From the NCBI GenBank assembly GCA_031553215.1, contig JAVBLW010000005.1, positions 79,143 to 143,142 on the forward strand: 64,000 bases of DNA, written 5' to 3'. Both the position numbers and the translations under genes were made by a program. The stretch is from JAVBLW01 sp031553215. GTDB taxonomy: Bacteria; Bacillota_I; Bacilli_A; Acholeplasmatales; Anaeroplasmataceae. The notes beneath the pieces were generated by a model, which saw nothing but the letters and a program-made list of their open reading frames with translations, was not told the DNA's origin and ran no database searches. How positions within the stretch are numbered: the first letter of the stretch is position 1; every line of letters starts with the position of its first letter. Shown here piece after piece: positions 32,863 through 41,784 of this stretch.

Positions 32863-33609
32863 TTATTCCTCTTTTTCATATGTTACTTTATATAAATATA
32901 GTCCATTTGCTGGAGCTACTTTATGAGAAATTTTCGGATCTTTTTTTTCGAAAACTTCCAGTATTTTTTCTTTACTATCCCTACCTAGACCAATATCAAT
33001 TATAAGTCCCATCATTCTTCTTATTTGATATTTTAAGAATCCAGTTCCTTCAAATATAAACTCTAAAACATCTTCTTTTATAATTAAATCTGCTTTATAT
33101 ATAGTTTTAACAAAGTCTTTTCTTTTATCAACTTCAGCACTACAAAATCCCTGGAAATTATGAGTCCCTTGAAATAAATTAAGAGCTTCTCTCATTTTAT
33201 CTATATCAAGTCTTTTACAAAAAGCCATATAGTTACGATAAAACAAATCTTCTTTATTATGCATGATATAATAACGATATTCTTTTTTTGTCGCGCTAAA
33301 TCTAGCATGAAACTTTTCATCCACTATTTTAACTTCTAGTATTCTTATATCATCCGGCAAAAAGGTATTTATAGCAGTCATCCATTTATATTCTTTGATA
33401 TCTTTTGATGTATCAAAATGGATAACTTGTCCTCTAGCATGAACCCCTTTATCGGTTCTGCCAGAACCATATATTTTAGTATCTTCATTAGTTATTTTTT
33501 TTATTGCATTAGTTAATTCTAATTCAATAGTAGGAAGATTATCTTGCACCTGAAATCCTGAATAATTTGTTCCATCATAACTAATGATACATTTTACTCT
33601 ATACAACAA
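32863..33609 (-). CDS. truA: tRNA pseudouridine(38-40) synthase
   Basis: The 248-residue protein has the TruA catalytic motif GSGRTDKGVHARGQ (catalytic aspartate) and YDGTNYSGFQVQ near the start. It isomerises U38-U40 in tRNA anticodon stems. The likely start is a TTG, with no ATG suitably placed, and the gene overlaps the end of ecfT by 11 bases, suggesting translational coupling. In many Bacillota rplM-rpsI would come next; here tmk follows instead. Confidence 0.94.
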   Translation of the reverse strand: MLYRVKCIISYDGTNYSGFQVQDNLPTIELELTNAIKKITNEDTKIYGSGRTDKGVHARGQVIHFDTSKDIKEYKWMTAINTFLPDDIRILEVKIVDEKFHARFSATKKEYRYYIMHNKEDLFYRNYMAFCKRLDIDKMREALNLFQGTHNFQGFCSAEVDKRKDFVKTIYKADLIIKEDVLEFIFEGTGFLKYQIRRMMGLIIDIGLGRDSKEKILEVFEKKDPKISHKVAPANGLYLYKVTYEKEE

Positions 33610-34567
33610 TCTTATACCAAATAGTTAAACCCATTAGAGAAAAAGTGACTATTAGTGCAATATAATCAATGACTCTAAGTTTTAATATATCTATTTGCGT
33701 TCTAGGGGCATCTATTTCATATCCCCTAACAATCATTGCATTTGATAAGTCTTCTGCTCTTCTAATCGAAATAACAAACATTGGTATTAACAATGATATT
33801 ATTTGTGTCACCTTATCTTTTAGTTTACCTTCACTAAAATCAACACCACGTGAAGCTTGAGCTTTCATTATTTTATTTGTTTCATCTAATAATGTTGGGA
33901 TAAAACGTAATGTTAATGATAGCATCATTGCGATTACACTTACCGGCACTTTTATTAATTTAAGTGGAGATAATACACTAGATATCCCATGATTGATATC
34001 AGTAGTCATTGTTGTGAATGTTAATAATGACGTAATACCTATCATTATTATTACTCTAAAAAAAACAAAGAATCCACGACTTACCCCTTCTTCATAGACA
34101 TTTAATCGATATGTTTTCCAGTGAAAACTATCAATTTTAAGAAAATATTGTATTGCAAAAATACCAAATAAATATAATAACATATATGTTAATTTAAAAG
34201 GTATTAACTTCTTTGTTAGGAAATAAAAAATAGTAATTCCTAAAATACCAAGTAATTGGTATAAACCAAAATTGAAGGTAAATGTTTGAAGTAATTTTCC
34301 TTCTTTATTATAAATAACCTGCAATACAAAGGTAAACAAAACTAAAAATATAATAGGTTTTAATCCCTTTATCATTTTCATTAGAGGTATCCCTGTTGTT
34401 AAAAACATAACAAAAAATAATCCTAAAGCTATAGCAACTGAATATAATGTAGGCAGTAAGAATACTACAACCATTAATAATATTGTTAGTACTATTTTCA
34501 TTCTTGGATCCAGTCTATAAATCCAACTTTTTCCTGGTATATATTGTCCAATTGTAATATTATTCAT
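33599..34567 (-). CDS. ecfT: ECF transporter transmembrane protein EcfT
   Basis: The 322-residue integral membrane protein has about five to six helices and the two coupling motifs QASRGVDF and IVRGYE, which dock into the ATPase grooves. With EcfA1 and EcfA2 it forms the energising module shared by vitamin- and metal-binding S subunits. It overlaps ecfA2 by 8 bases. An insertion with hydrophobic segments lies between about residues 85 and 150, making it somewhat longer than usual. No S-component gene is in the window. Confidence 0.93.
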   Translation of the reverse strand: MNNITIGQYIPGKSWIYRLDPRMKIVLTILLMVVVFLLPTLYSVAIALGLFFVMFLTTGIPLMKMIKGLKPIIFLVLFTFVLQVIYNKEGKLLQTFTFNFGLYQLLGILGITIFYFLTKKLIPFKLTYMLLYLFGIFAIQYFLKIDSFHWKTYRLNVYEEGVSRGFFVFFRVIIMIGITSLLTFTTMTTDINHGISSVLSPLKLIKVPVSVIAMMLSLTLRFIPTLLDETNKIMKAQASRGVDFSEGKLKDKVTQIISLLIPMFVISIRRAEDLSNAMIVRGYEIDAPRTQIDILKLRVIDYIALIVTFSLMGLTIWYKIVV

Positions 34568-35423
34568 TAGTGCTCACCGCCTTTAATGAATCAAACAAAT
34601 CTTCTTCCGAATAATTATTATAACCAATATTATAATTCAATTTTGAATTTATATAATCAATCGTTTTTAAAATTTGCGGCTTTTCAAGATGATATTCATG
34701 ATAATTAGTTTTAAACAAATCTTCTTTTTTACCATCAAATACTTTCATTCCATTATTCATTACAATAACCCTAGTGGCATATTTATAAACAATATCCATA
34801 TCATGTGATATTAATATCATTGTTTTATTTTGTTCTTTATGAATATTATAAAATGTATTCATGATCTCTTTTGCTCCAAAAGGATCTAGTCCTCTCGTTG
34901 GCTCATCTAGTACTAAAATGTCAGGATTATATGCTAGAATACCAGCTATCGCTACTTTTCTCATTTGTCCACCACTTAAATTGAAGGGCGACTTAGTTAA
35001 AATACTTTCATCTATACCTATTAACTTAACAGTTTCTAGCGCTAATTTCTCAGCCTCTTGATCGTTATATCCAAATATTTTTGGTGCAAATTTAATATCC
35101 TTTAAAACAGTTTCCTCAAACAGTTGATATTCAGGAAATTGAAAAACAAATCCTACTTTTTTTCTAATTGGTTTTAATTTAGGATTTTTATTTTTTTTAG
35201 GTGTTATTATATTATCAAAAATATTCATAGTACCACTGGTTGGTAATAGAAGGGCATTCATATGTTGAACTAAAGTTGATTTCCCACTACCAGTTTGCCC
35301 AACTATAGCTACGAATTCATTAGTTGGTTCAATATTCAAATTTATATCTTTTATGGCAGTAACATAATCATTCTTTTTTATTCCATCATAAGAATGATTT
35401 ACTCCTTCAAACTTAATTCCCAT
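34560..35423 (-). CDS. ecfA2: ECF transporter ATPase EcfA2
   Basis: The 287-residue ABC ATPase has Walker A GQTGSGKST, signature NLSGGQMRKVAIAG and Walker B ILVLDEPTRGLDP. The LSGGQMR form of the signature marks EcfA2. ATG 35423 follows GGAG with a 5-base spacer; the upstream in-frame GTG lies in that site. It overlaps the end of ecfA1 by 25 bases. It powers group-II ECF vitamin uptake. Confidence 0.93.
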   Translation of the reverse strand: MGIKFEGVNHSYDGIKKNDYVTAIKDINLNIEPTNEFVAIVGQTGSGKSTLVQHMNALLLPTSGTMNIFDNIITPKKNKNPKLKPIRKKVGFVFQFPEYQLFEETVLKDIKFAPKIFGYNDQEAEKLALETVKLIGIDESILTKSPFNLSGGQMRKVAIAGILAYNPDILVLDEPTRGLDPFGAKEIMNTFYNIHKEQNKTMILISHDMDIVYKYATRVIVMNNGMKVFDGKKEDLFKTNYHEYHLEKPQILKTIDYINSKLNYNIGYNNYSEEDLFDSLKAVSTNE

Positions 35424-36208
35424 AGACACTCCATTAATTGCTTATTTTTGTTAAGTTCTTCATCTAATCCCGCTTGATTAAATAATCTCAAGTTAAATGG
35501 AATATCTAAATTAGAACTCTTAAGCATTTCTTCTTGTTTAAATATTTCTTTTGGTGTACCTTCACTAATAATTAGTCCATCCTTTAAAACAATTATTCTA
35601 TCACTTAGACTAGCCAAATTCAAATCATGCGTGATGGTAATGATTGTTTTATTATATGTATTTTTCAATTCTTTTATAAGTTCTATAACTTCTTTGTTTC
35701 CCTCGGGGTCCAACATTGATGTGGCTTCATCTAATATAATTATTTGAGAATCTAGTGCTAAAATACCAGCTATTGCAACCCTTTGTTTTTGTCCTCCACT
35801 TAAGTTAGAAGGTTGACGCTCCAAGTAATCGATCATTCCCACTTTCTTAGCATATTTATCAATAAGTTCAATCATTTCTTCTCTTGGTATCATTTGATTC
35901 TCTAAACCAAATGCAATATCATATTTTACATTCACTCCGACAAATTGATTATCAGGATTTTGAAAAACAATACCTATTTTTTTTCTTATATTTTTAATAG
36001 TTTCCTCTTTTAATTCTTCACCATCAATTACTATGGTTCCTTGTTTTGCTTCAAGTAATCCAACTAGTAATTTAGAAATAGTTGATTTCCCACTACCATT
36101 ATGGCCTAATATAGAAACCCATTCAGATTTATTAACATTAAAAGATACACCTTTTAAGGCGTAATCTTGTTTTGAATATGCATAATGTAAGTCTTTTACT
36201 TCGATCAT
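35399..36208 (-). CDS. ecfA1: ECF transporter ATPase EcfA1
   Basis: The 269-residue ABC ATPase has Walker A GHNGSGKST, Q-loop FQNPDNQFVG, signature NLSGGQKQRVAIAG and Walker B IIILDEATSMLDP. It pairs with EcfA2. It starts an operon that continues through ecfA2, ecfT, truA, tmk, holB, ricT and trmN6 to rsmI, with an extended -10 promoter 24 bases upstream. Usually it follows rplQ; here accessory genes lie between them. Confidence 0.93.
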   Translation of the reverse strand: MIEVKDLHYAYSKQDYALKGVSFNVNKSEWVSILGHNGSGKSTISKLLVGLLEAKQGTIVIDGEELKEETIKNIRKKIGIVFQNPDNQFVGVNVKYDIAFGLENQMIPREEMIELIDKYAKKVGMIDYLERQPSNLSGGQKQRVAIAGILALDSQIIILDEATSMLDPEGNKEVIELIKELKNTYNKTIITITHDLNLASLSDRIIVLKDGLIISEGTPKEIFKQEEMLKSSNLDIPFNLRLFNQAGLDEELNKNKQLMECLWELSLKE

Positions 36209-36231
36209 TTCTATTCACCTCATGCTTTTAT

Positions 36232-36240
36232 ATTATATCA
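36232..36240 (-). promoter_or_regulatory. Extended -10 promoter of the ecfA1-rsmI operon
   Basis: TGATATAAT on the minus strand, with a weak TTTATA 17 bases further upstream. Confidence 0.5.
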
Positions 36241-36261
36241 TGTTAGTATATTTTTATAAAG

Positions 36262-36285
36262 AAAAAAAGACTTTTTAGTTAAGTC
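36262..36285 (-). terminator. Terminator overlapping the end of the GH105-like gene
   Basis: GACTT and AAGTC pair across a 7-base loop with a U-rich tail on the minus strand; the stop codon lies in the hairpin. Confidence 0.6.
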
Positions 36286-37522
36286 CTTTTTTAAGTTCTG
36301 TATAGGCCATTATCAATGGTGCAACACCCTTAGCATCATTTTCAACGATTTCTTCTGATATATAATATTCAAATGAACCATCTCTTATAATATTGTTTTG
36401 AGGACCAAGTCCAGCCGTAATGCATATGCCACCTAAATTTAGATCACCATTTACACTTGTCAGATATTTTTTACATACTCCAAAAAATACTTTTTCTCCC
36501 ATATTATAATATTTTTTGTCTATAATTCCTAATCTTGCGGCCTTTAATGAAGCATAACTTACCATTAATGAACCAGATGTTTCTAAATAGTTTCCACTTC
36601 GTTTTCCTTGATCTACAACTTGATAAAACATATTATTAGCTGAATCAATATATTCATATATTCCTGATAAAGTTATCTCAATTAATTCTTTAAATCTATT
36701 TTTTATTTCTACTTCATTATCATCAATAATTGAATATACATCAACTAATGCAATGGTATACCAACCAATTGACCTTAACCAAAAATTACTCGATAATCCA
36801 GTTGTAGAATCAGCCCAAAATATTGATTTGCTGCTGTCATAACCATGGTAATATAGATGCTTTTCTTTATCATACATTAAATTAAATACATTCTCAAATT
36901 GATTAAGAATATCATCATATCTTCGTTCATTTGGATTTTTAAATACTGTCTCATACATTGCATAAAATGGTTGAGCCATATATAAACCATCTAACCAAAT
37001 CTGATTATTGTATATTTGCTTATGCCAAAAATTTCCCTCTTGTGTTCTTGGTTGATTCATTAATTGTGTATATAATGTATCTATTGCAGTTTTATATTTT
37101 TGTTCCCCCGTTAATTCATATAAGTAAAATAAAACTCTTCCTTCGTTGATATTATCTAAATTGTATGTATCCATATTATATCCTAATATCTCGCCATCTT
37201 CATTTACATAATAATCAATAAAGTTACCCGCATAAGAAAGATACTCGAATTGATTTGTTTGTTCATATAAGTCAATTAATGAACTTATCATGCAGCCATC
37301 TATATAATTCCATGCCGCAGCTTTCCCAGATTTAATAGTTTCTATGTTCCAAAGCGGCCTATCCGGTGATGATGTTAGTAATTTATCAATATAGTCATCT
37401 ATTAGCTGATAAACTTCTTTTTTTTCAGAATCACTTATAGCATCAGGATTATTATTTTTCCCACAGCTAATAATACCAATACATAATAAGCACATCAAAA
37501 TCATCAAATATATTTTTTTCAT
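36275..37522 (-). CDS. Lipoprotein glycoside hydrolase, GH88/GH105-like
   Basis: The 415-residue protein has a lipoprotein signal (IGIISC, cysteine 20), then an alpha-helical barrel resembling unsaturated rhamnogalacturonyl/glucuronyl hydrolases: AAWNYIDGCMISSL, NFWHKQIYNNQIWLDGLYMAQPF, FWLRSIGWYTIALVDV and YLETSGSLMVSYASL. Such enzymes remove the unsaturated sugar left by polysaccharide lyases. Being a lipoprotein, it would act on the outer face of the membrane. No lyase or sugar transporter is adjacent. It lies 25 bases after rsmH and probably shares its transcript. Family assignment is good, exact specificity unknown. Confidence 0.75.
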   Translation of the reverse strand: MKKIYLMILMCLLCIGIISCGKNNNPDAISDSEKKEVYQLIDDYIDKLLTSSPDRPLWNIETIKSGKAAAWNYIDGCMISSLIDLYEQTNQFEYLSYAGNFIDYYVNEDGEILGYNMDTYNLDNINEGRVLFYLYELTGEQKYKTAIDTLYTQLMNQPRTQEGNFWHKQIYNNQIWLDGLYMAQPFYAMYETVFKNPNERRYDDILNQFENVFNLMYDKEKHLYYHGYDSSKSIFWADSTTGLSSNFWLRSIGWYTIALVDVYSIIDDNEVEIKNRFKELIEITLSGIYEYIDSANNMFYQVVDQGKRSGNYLETSGSLMVSYASLKAARLGIIDKKYYNMGEKVFFGVCKKYLTSVNGDLNLGGICITAGLGPQNNIIRDGSFEYYISEEIVENDAKGVAPLIMAYTELKKGLN

Positions 37523-37547
37523 TTTAATCTTTCTCCTATATTTAAGA

Positions 37548-38597
37548 CTAAGCCTTAATAGCCCAACGCATTTTAGTAGATCGAGCCCTACTATTTATAT
37601 TACATTCTTCTTGTGAAGGTCTTATAACTTCTTTTGCTATATCACTAAAAATACCACTTCGATAATAACTTTGGAAAGCTTTTTTAACTAATCTATCTTC
37701 TCCAGAATGGAACGTAAGAATTGCGACACGTCCCCCACTGTTTAAAATATTAGGTAATTTATCCAAAAAGTCATATAACACTTCAAATTCTTTATTTACG
37801 GCTATCCTTAATGCTTGGAAAACTCTTTGACATGTTTTTTTGATAACGTCTTTACGAGTGCTTTGAGGAATAAAATTTAAGGTCTCTGCAATTATCTTTT
37901 GTAGCTCAGTAGTCGTATTGATTGGATTCCCATTTCTTAAATGAAGACAGATTGCTTTTGAGATTTTTTCCGCATATGGTTCATCAGAATTTTCCATTAA
38001 CATGTATTCCAATTCTTTTTGATTAACTTCCCTTAACAATTGGGCGGCAGTAATTCCTTTTTCTGGATTTAATCTTAAATCAAGAGGTCCATCTTTTTTA
38101 TATGAAAAACCACGTTCAGGATTATCAACTTGCATTGATGAAACACCTAAATCTCCTAATACAAAATCAAATAGGCCAAATTCTTCACTCACTTGATCAA
38201 TGTTAGCGAAGTTTATGTTTTTTGCAGTAAATATATCATCACCGTAACCAAGATTTGCTAATCTATTTTTAGTCTTTACTATTTCTATTGGATCAGCATC
38301 AAGACCATATATATGTCCTTTTGAATCTAGGCATTTTAACATTTCCAACGTATGTCCACCATATCCTAGCGTTACATCTAATCCTTTTTGACCAGGTTTA
38401 ATTTGCAAAAACTCTAATATCTCCTTTACACATATAGAAATGTGCATTGAAGCTGGTGTGCTTCCTTTACTTATAACTTTTTGAATAGTTTCCGCATATT
38501 TTTCAGGCTGATGCTCTTTATATTTTTCACTATATTTTTTTGGATGTGTACCACTATATCTAACGCGTCTAACGTGTTTTACTTCATTATTTTCCAT
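37548..38597 (-). CDS. rsmH: RsmH-like 16S rRNA (cytosine1402-N4)-methyltransferase with N-terminal extension
   Basis: The 349-residue protein has the RsmH motifs LDVTLGYGGHTLEML, GLDADPIEIVKTKNRL, DFVLGDLGVSSMQVDNPERGFSY and VAILTFHSGEDRLVKKAFQ. It differs from textbook RsmH by a basic N-terminal extension of about 50 residues (RRVRYSGTHPKKYSEKYKE, then QPEKYAETI). It is not next to mraZ or ftsL, the usual division-cluster context. It may be a variant lineage of RsmH or a paralogue; only a genome-wide check would tell. It has its own extended -10 promoter. Confidence 0.82.
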   Translation of the reverse strand: MENNEVKHVRRVRYSGTHPKKYSEKYKEHQPEKYAETIQKVISKGSTPASMHISICVKEILEFLQIKPGQKGLDVTLGYGGHTLEMLKCLDSKGHIYGLDADPIEIVKTKNRLANLGYGDDIFTAKNINFANIDQVSEEFGLFDFVLGDLGVSSMQVDNPERGFSYKKDGPLDLRLNPEKGITAAQLLREVNQKELEYMLMENSDEPYAEKISKAICLHLRNGNPINTTTELQKIIAETLNFIPQSTRKDVIKKTCQRVFQALRIAVNKEFEVLYDFLDKLPNILNSGGRVAILTFHSGEDRLVKKAFQSYYRSGIFSDIAKEVIRPSQEECNINSRARSTKMRWAIKA

Positions 38598-38626
38598 GAT
38601 TACCTCACATTAATTTTATTACGTTT

Positions 38627-38635
38627 ATTATACCA
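38627..38635 (-). promoter_or_regulatory. Extended -10 promoter of rsmH
   Basis: TGGTATAAT on the minus strand, within the same TATGGTATAATAA context as the metG promoter. Confidence 0.55.
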
Positions 38636-38680
38636 TAACAAAATAAAAAGCCCTAATCAAAATGAAAAGGACCTTTTAAA

Positions 38681-40504
38681 CTACTTGCTATTAACATTTA
38701 AATCACTAGCCTTAAATGTCATTCCACTTCCGTTAGGAGCAAATACTAATCCAATATTTTCACTAGAAGCAAAATATAAAATAGCGATTTCTTCTTCTGA
38801 AAAATACTTTCTTCTAAAGTAAATATTAAACACCGCTGTAGAAATACCTTTTATCTCGAAAACTATATTACTACTATTATCTAAGCCACTAAATATTATA
38901 TTACCGTCGTTATCCAATGAGGTATAAACAAAGTCTACTCCTGTTATATTATTAGTATAACTAACAGAGCTGCCACTAGCACCAACGTTCAAATACCAGA
39001 AATATGCACCATTTGTACCATTATCACGTGACAAAGCAAACTCCATCTTTTCATCAATCATGCTTTGTGTAATCTCATACGTAAAATAATAAGCATATCC
39101 ACTTAGAAGTTTACCTTGATAATTTGTATCAATTAATACCTGAAGCCCAGTCATTCTTGATGAATAATCGCCCTTAGTTTCCCTCTTAAAACTAGACAAT
39201 GTAAAGTTTTCTCCATCACCTGATGGATTAACTAAAACAAACTCCATTGTCCCTGCTATTTGAGGTGCTACCCATACACATCTTTGTGGTACAATAATTT
39301 TTCCCTGATAACTTCCAACCCTACCATTATCAATAGTAACTCTGTTATTATCAATATCTAATTTACTTTGAAGTCGAATTGTATAAAAGTTTGACTCATC
39401 GCTCAAAAATGTGGCTTTCTTCACTTTTTCACCTGGCGCTGGATAGGTTATATTACCATTTGTATATGGCAATGGCTTTATTACTCCTGAGGAAACTGGA
39501 TAGTAATAATCCGTAGTATTAATATTTGATTTTAGAGTACTATATACCTTTAAATCAGAACCAGTGAAATAACCGATATTATCCGCAGTACCCGCTTGAC
39601 TCGTTACACCACTGCTTGTTATAAATTCACCTTCGCCACGGAAAGGTAAGGACTGACTTTTTTCTATCGCATTAGAACTACTTCCGTTTAATAGATGAAT
39701 CCTATCTAATAATTCACCTATATCAGTTGAGGAATCATACCCAATTGATCCCCCTGGTTTATTAATCCAATTTACTGTATTTGCATCATAGTCTCCAATT
39801 AGTGTGTATTTACTAATTACACTTGATGATATACCAGTAACAGAATTAATCAATCCTAGGTTTGAATAATGAATTCCAACTGTATTTACACTGCCATTCA
39901 CATATCCTGCTAGTAATCCAACTAAAGTATTTTGTGATAGAGACTTTATAGAAATATTATCCAGATATAGATTTTTTATTTCAACTATGTCACGGGAATA
40001 AACAAATGATTCATCCATTAATCCAACAACACCAAACATTCCAACTATACTACCAAACTTATTTCTATTCGCTTCATTTAGCGTAGGTTTTATATCAAAA
40101 TAGCTTTCTTGATTATAAACAGTTAAATTTGAAACAACATACCCATTCCCATTGAAGTTTCCAACAAATGGATTTTCCTCTGTTCCTATCGGTGGTAAAG
40201 GAAAATCAGTCATATCGATATCATTACCAAGTTCAAAATAATATTGTTTTTTTACATTTGTACCATCAAGTTCATTAAAGGTACCTAAGTATTGTAGCCA
40301 AGCTAAATTGTATAAATGTCTAGTTCTAGTTATTATAAATGGATTTTGTTCACTTCCATTTCCACTTGCAAAATATGCAGATTTGGAATAACCCGTTATT
40401 GCAGGATCTATTTCTTTACTATTTTGAAACCATCCATATACAACAGCTATACATATACAAATACTAGATAAAAACATCATGAAAAACAATCCTATTCTTT
40501 TCAT
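38681..40504 (-). CDS. Large exported protein with SipW-type-like signal and GLUG-like segment
   Basis: The 607-residue protein has an N-terminal hydrophobic segment ending VVYGWFQNS (about residues 20-28), like TasA-class signals. It continues with ASGNGSEQNPFIITRTRHLYNLAWLQYLG and FVGNFNGNGYVVSNLTVYN, a GLUG-like beta-helix segment seen in surface adhesins and IgA-protease-like proteins. The remainder is Ser/Asn/Gly-rich and beta-rich; no anchor was seen. Its ATG overlaps the TGA of the upstream exported gene (ATGA), so the two are coupled. It probably forms part of a cell-surface structure; the function is unknown. Confidence 0.6.
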   Translation of the reverse strand: MKRIGLFFMMFLSSICICIAVVYGWFQNSKEIDPAITGYSKSAYFASGNGSEQNPFIITRTRHLYNLAWLQYLGTFNELDGTNVKKQYYFELGNDIDMTDFPLPPIGTEENPFVGNFNGNGYVVSNLTVYNQESYFDIKPTLNEANRNKFGSIVGMFGVVGLMDESFVYSRDIVEIKNLYLDNISIKSLSQNTLVGLLAGYVNGSVNTVGIHYSNLGLINSVTGISSSVISKYTLIGDYDANTVNWINKPGGSIGYDSSTDIGELLDRIHLLNGSSSNAIEKSQSLPFRGEGEFITSSGVTSQAGTADNIGYFTGSDLKVYSTLKSNINTTDYYYPVSSGVIKPLPYTNGNITYPAPGEKVKKATFLSDESNFYTIRLQSKLDIDNNRVTIDNGRVGSYQGKIIVPQRCVWVAPQIAGTMEFVLVNPSGDGENFTLSSFKRETKGDYSSRMTGLQVLIDTNYQGKLLSGYAYYFTYEITQSMIDEKMEFALSRDNGTNGAYFWYLNVGASGSSVSYTNNITGVDFVYTSLDNDGNIIFSGLDNSSNIVFEIKGISTAVFNIYFRRKYFSEEEIAILYFASSENIGLVFAPNGSGMTFKASDLNVNSK

Positions 40505-41226
40505 AGTTTCACTTCCCCACTTAAAAAGAATTTAAAATCACAGGTATATGATATATCAACATCTTTGGTTAAAACATCACTTCCAAGATTATTAGTATAA
40601 ATATTTTCAATTGATTCTTCATAATATGCTAGTAAAATATATATACATTTAACATTATCTTTATTTTTAATAAAAGATATATTTTTAGTAAAAGTTGGAT
40701 TACTATCATTTAATGTAACAAATGCCTGCCTATTATATGCACTATAATAGGTTGAAGAATTTATTTCATCCAAGTTATCAAGATAATAAAAAGATATTAT
40801 ACTAGATAAAGGATTATTACTTTCTTCAAGTATATTCAAATAGCTGTTTGAAGTTGTTTGAACATTAAAACTTGATATGTTACAACTTTTTTCTAATACA
40901 ACTTCCATTAAAATCTGTGTAGGGGTTTCACTTAGTGTATCGTAACTAGGCATTTTAAGTGTTGAAGTAGAAGATACCATATATGTGTCACCAATCTTAA
41001 AGTTAACACCATCACCATTAGAATCAGATATATTTTCTACATCAGCTATCTTATAATATTTAACAGATTCAATTAAAAGAGTATCTCCCGCAATTCCAGA
41101 ATTAACTCCTCCAGCTTCAGCTTTATCATTAGCCGAATACCATGCAAAAGCCAAAGAAATAAATAATAGAAGCATACAGAAAAGAAGGATACTATATAAC
41201 AAGCGTCGTGTGTGTTCTTTTATCAT
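40501..41226 (-). CDS. Small exported protein with SipW-type signal
   Basis: The 241-residue protein has a basic N-terminus (IKEHTRRLLYS), a membrane-spanning segment and the ending SLAFAWYSAND (about residues 24-34), as in SipW-processed TasA-like precursors. The mature region is Ser/Asn-rich and beta-rich, without the EGxDxDC motif of the other cluster. It opens a two-gene operon inserted right after rplQ. The ribosome binding site at this ATG is weak (TAAAGAAT); a better GGAG lies about 40 bases upstream without an ATG, so the start is uncertain. The role is inferred only from signal type and neighbours. Confidence 0.55.
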   Translation of the reverse strand: MIKEHTRRLLYSILLFCMLLLFISLAFAWYSANDKAEAGGVNSGIAGDTLLIESVKYYKIADVENISDSNGDGVNFKIGDTYMVSSTSTLKMPSYDTLSETPTQILMEVVLEKSCNISSFNVQTTSNSYLNILEESNNPLSSIISFYYLDNLDEINSSTYYSAYNRQAFVTLNDSNPTFTKNISFIKNKDNVKCIYILLAYYEESIENIYTNNLGSDVLTKDVDISYTCDFKFFLSGEVKL

Positions 41227-41298
41227 ATTCTTTACTACAATAGAAATACTTCTACTATATACTCCTTTCTTAAAAATTATCTTATATACTTATTACTT

Positions 41299-41307
41299 AT
41301 TATAGCA
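41299..41307 (-). promoter_or_regulatory. Extended -10 promoter of the 40501-41226 exported gene
   Basis: TGCTATAAT on the minus strand, with TTTATA 17 bases upstream. It shows that the pair is expressed separately from rplQ. Confidence 0.5.
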
Positions 41308-41360
41308 TAAAATTATTGTTTTATAAACATGCCCTACAATAGACCAAAATCAACGTTTTA

Positions 41361-41392
41361 AAATAAAAAGCCCTAATTCAATAGAATAGGGC
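41361..41392 (-). terminator. Terminator of the ribosomal superoperon
   Basis: GCCCTA (41370-41375) pairs with TAGGGC (41387-41392), extended by TTC/GAA with a bulge, and a U-rich run follows on the minus strand. It lies 8 bases past the rplQ stop. Confidence 0.85.
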
Positions 41393-41400
41393 ATTTTTTA

Positions 41401-41763
41401 TTATTCAACGAAAGCGATGATTGCCATTTGAGTAGCATCTCCACGACGAACACCAGTTTTAATTACTCTAGTGTATCCTCCGTTACGAGTTGCAAACTTA
41501 GGTGCAATTTCAGAAAATAATTTTTGAATTGCATATTGCCCTTGTTCATCTTTTTCAAAACGAACCATTTGAGCAGCTTGGCGTCTTGAATGTAAAGTAT
41601 TAGTTTTTCCTAATGTTACCATTTTGTCGGCTAATCTCTTTAATTCTTTAGCTTTAGTTTCAGTTGTTTCGATTTGACCATTTAATATTAAATCTGTCAC
41701 TAAATCACGTAATAAAGCTTTTCTTTGTGCTGAATTACGACGTAATCTACTATAACCTGCCAT
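41401..41763 (-). CDS. rplQ: 50S ribosomal protein L17
   Basis: The 120-residue protein has the L17 start AGYSRLRRNSAQRKALLRDLVTDL and end GGYTRVIKTGVRRGDATQMAIIAFVE. It is the last gene of the rpsJ-rplQ run, 21 bases after rpoA. In related genomes ecfA1 would follow; here a terminator and two exported-protein genes do. Confidence 0.97.
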   Translation of the reverse strand: MAGYSRLRRNSAQRKALLRDLVTDLILNGQIETTETKAKELKRLADKMVTLGKTNTLHSRRQAAQMVRFEKDEQGQYAIQKLFSEIAPKFATRNGGYTRVIKTGVRRGDATQMAIIAFVE

Positions 41764-41784
41764 ATAAAGTCCTCCTTGCGAGTA

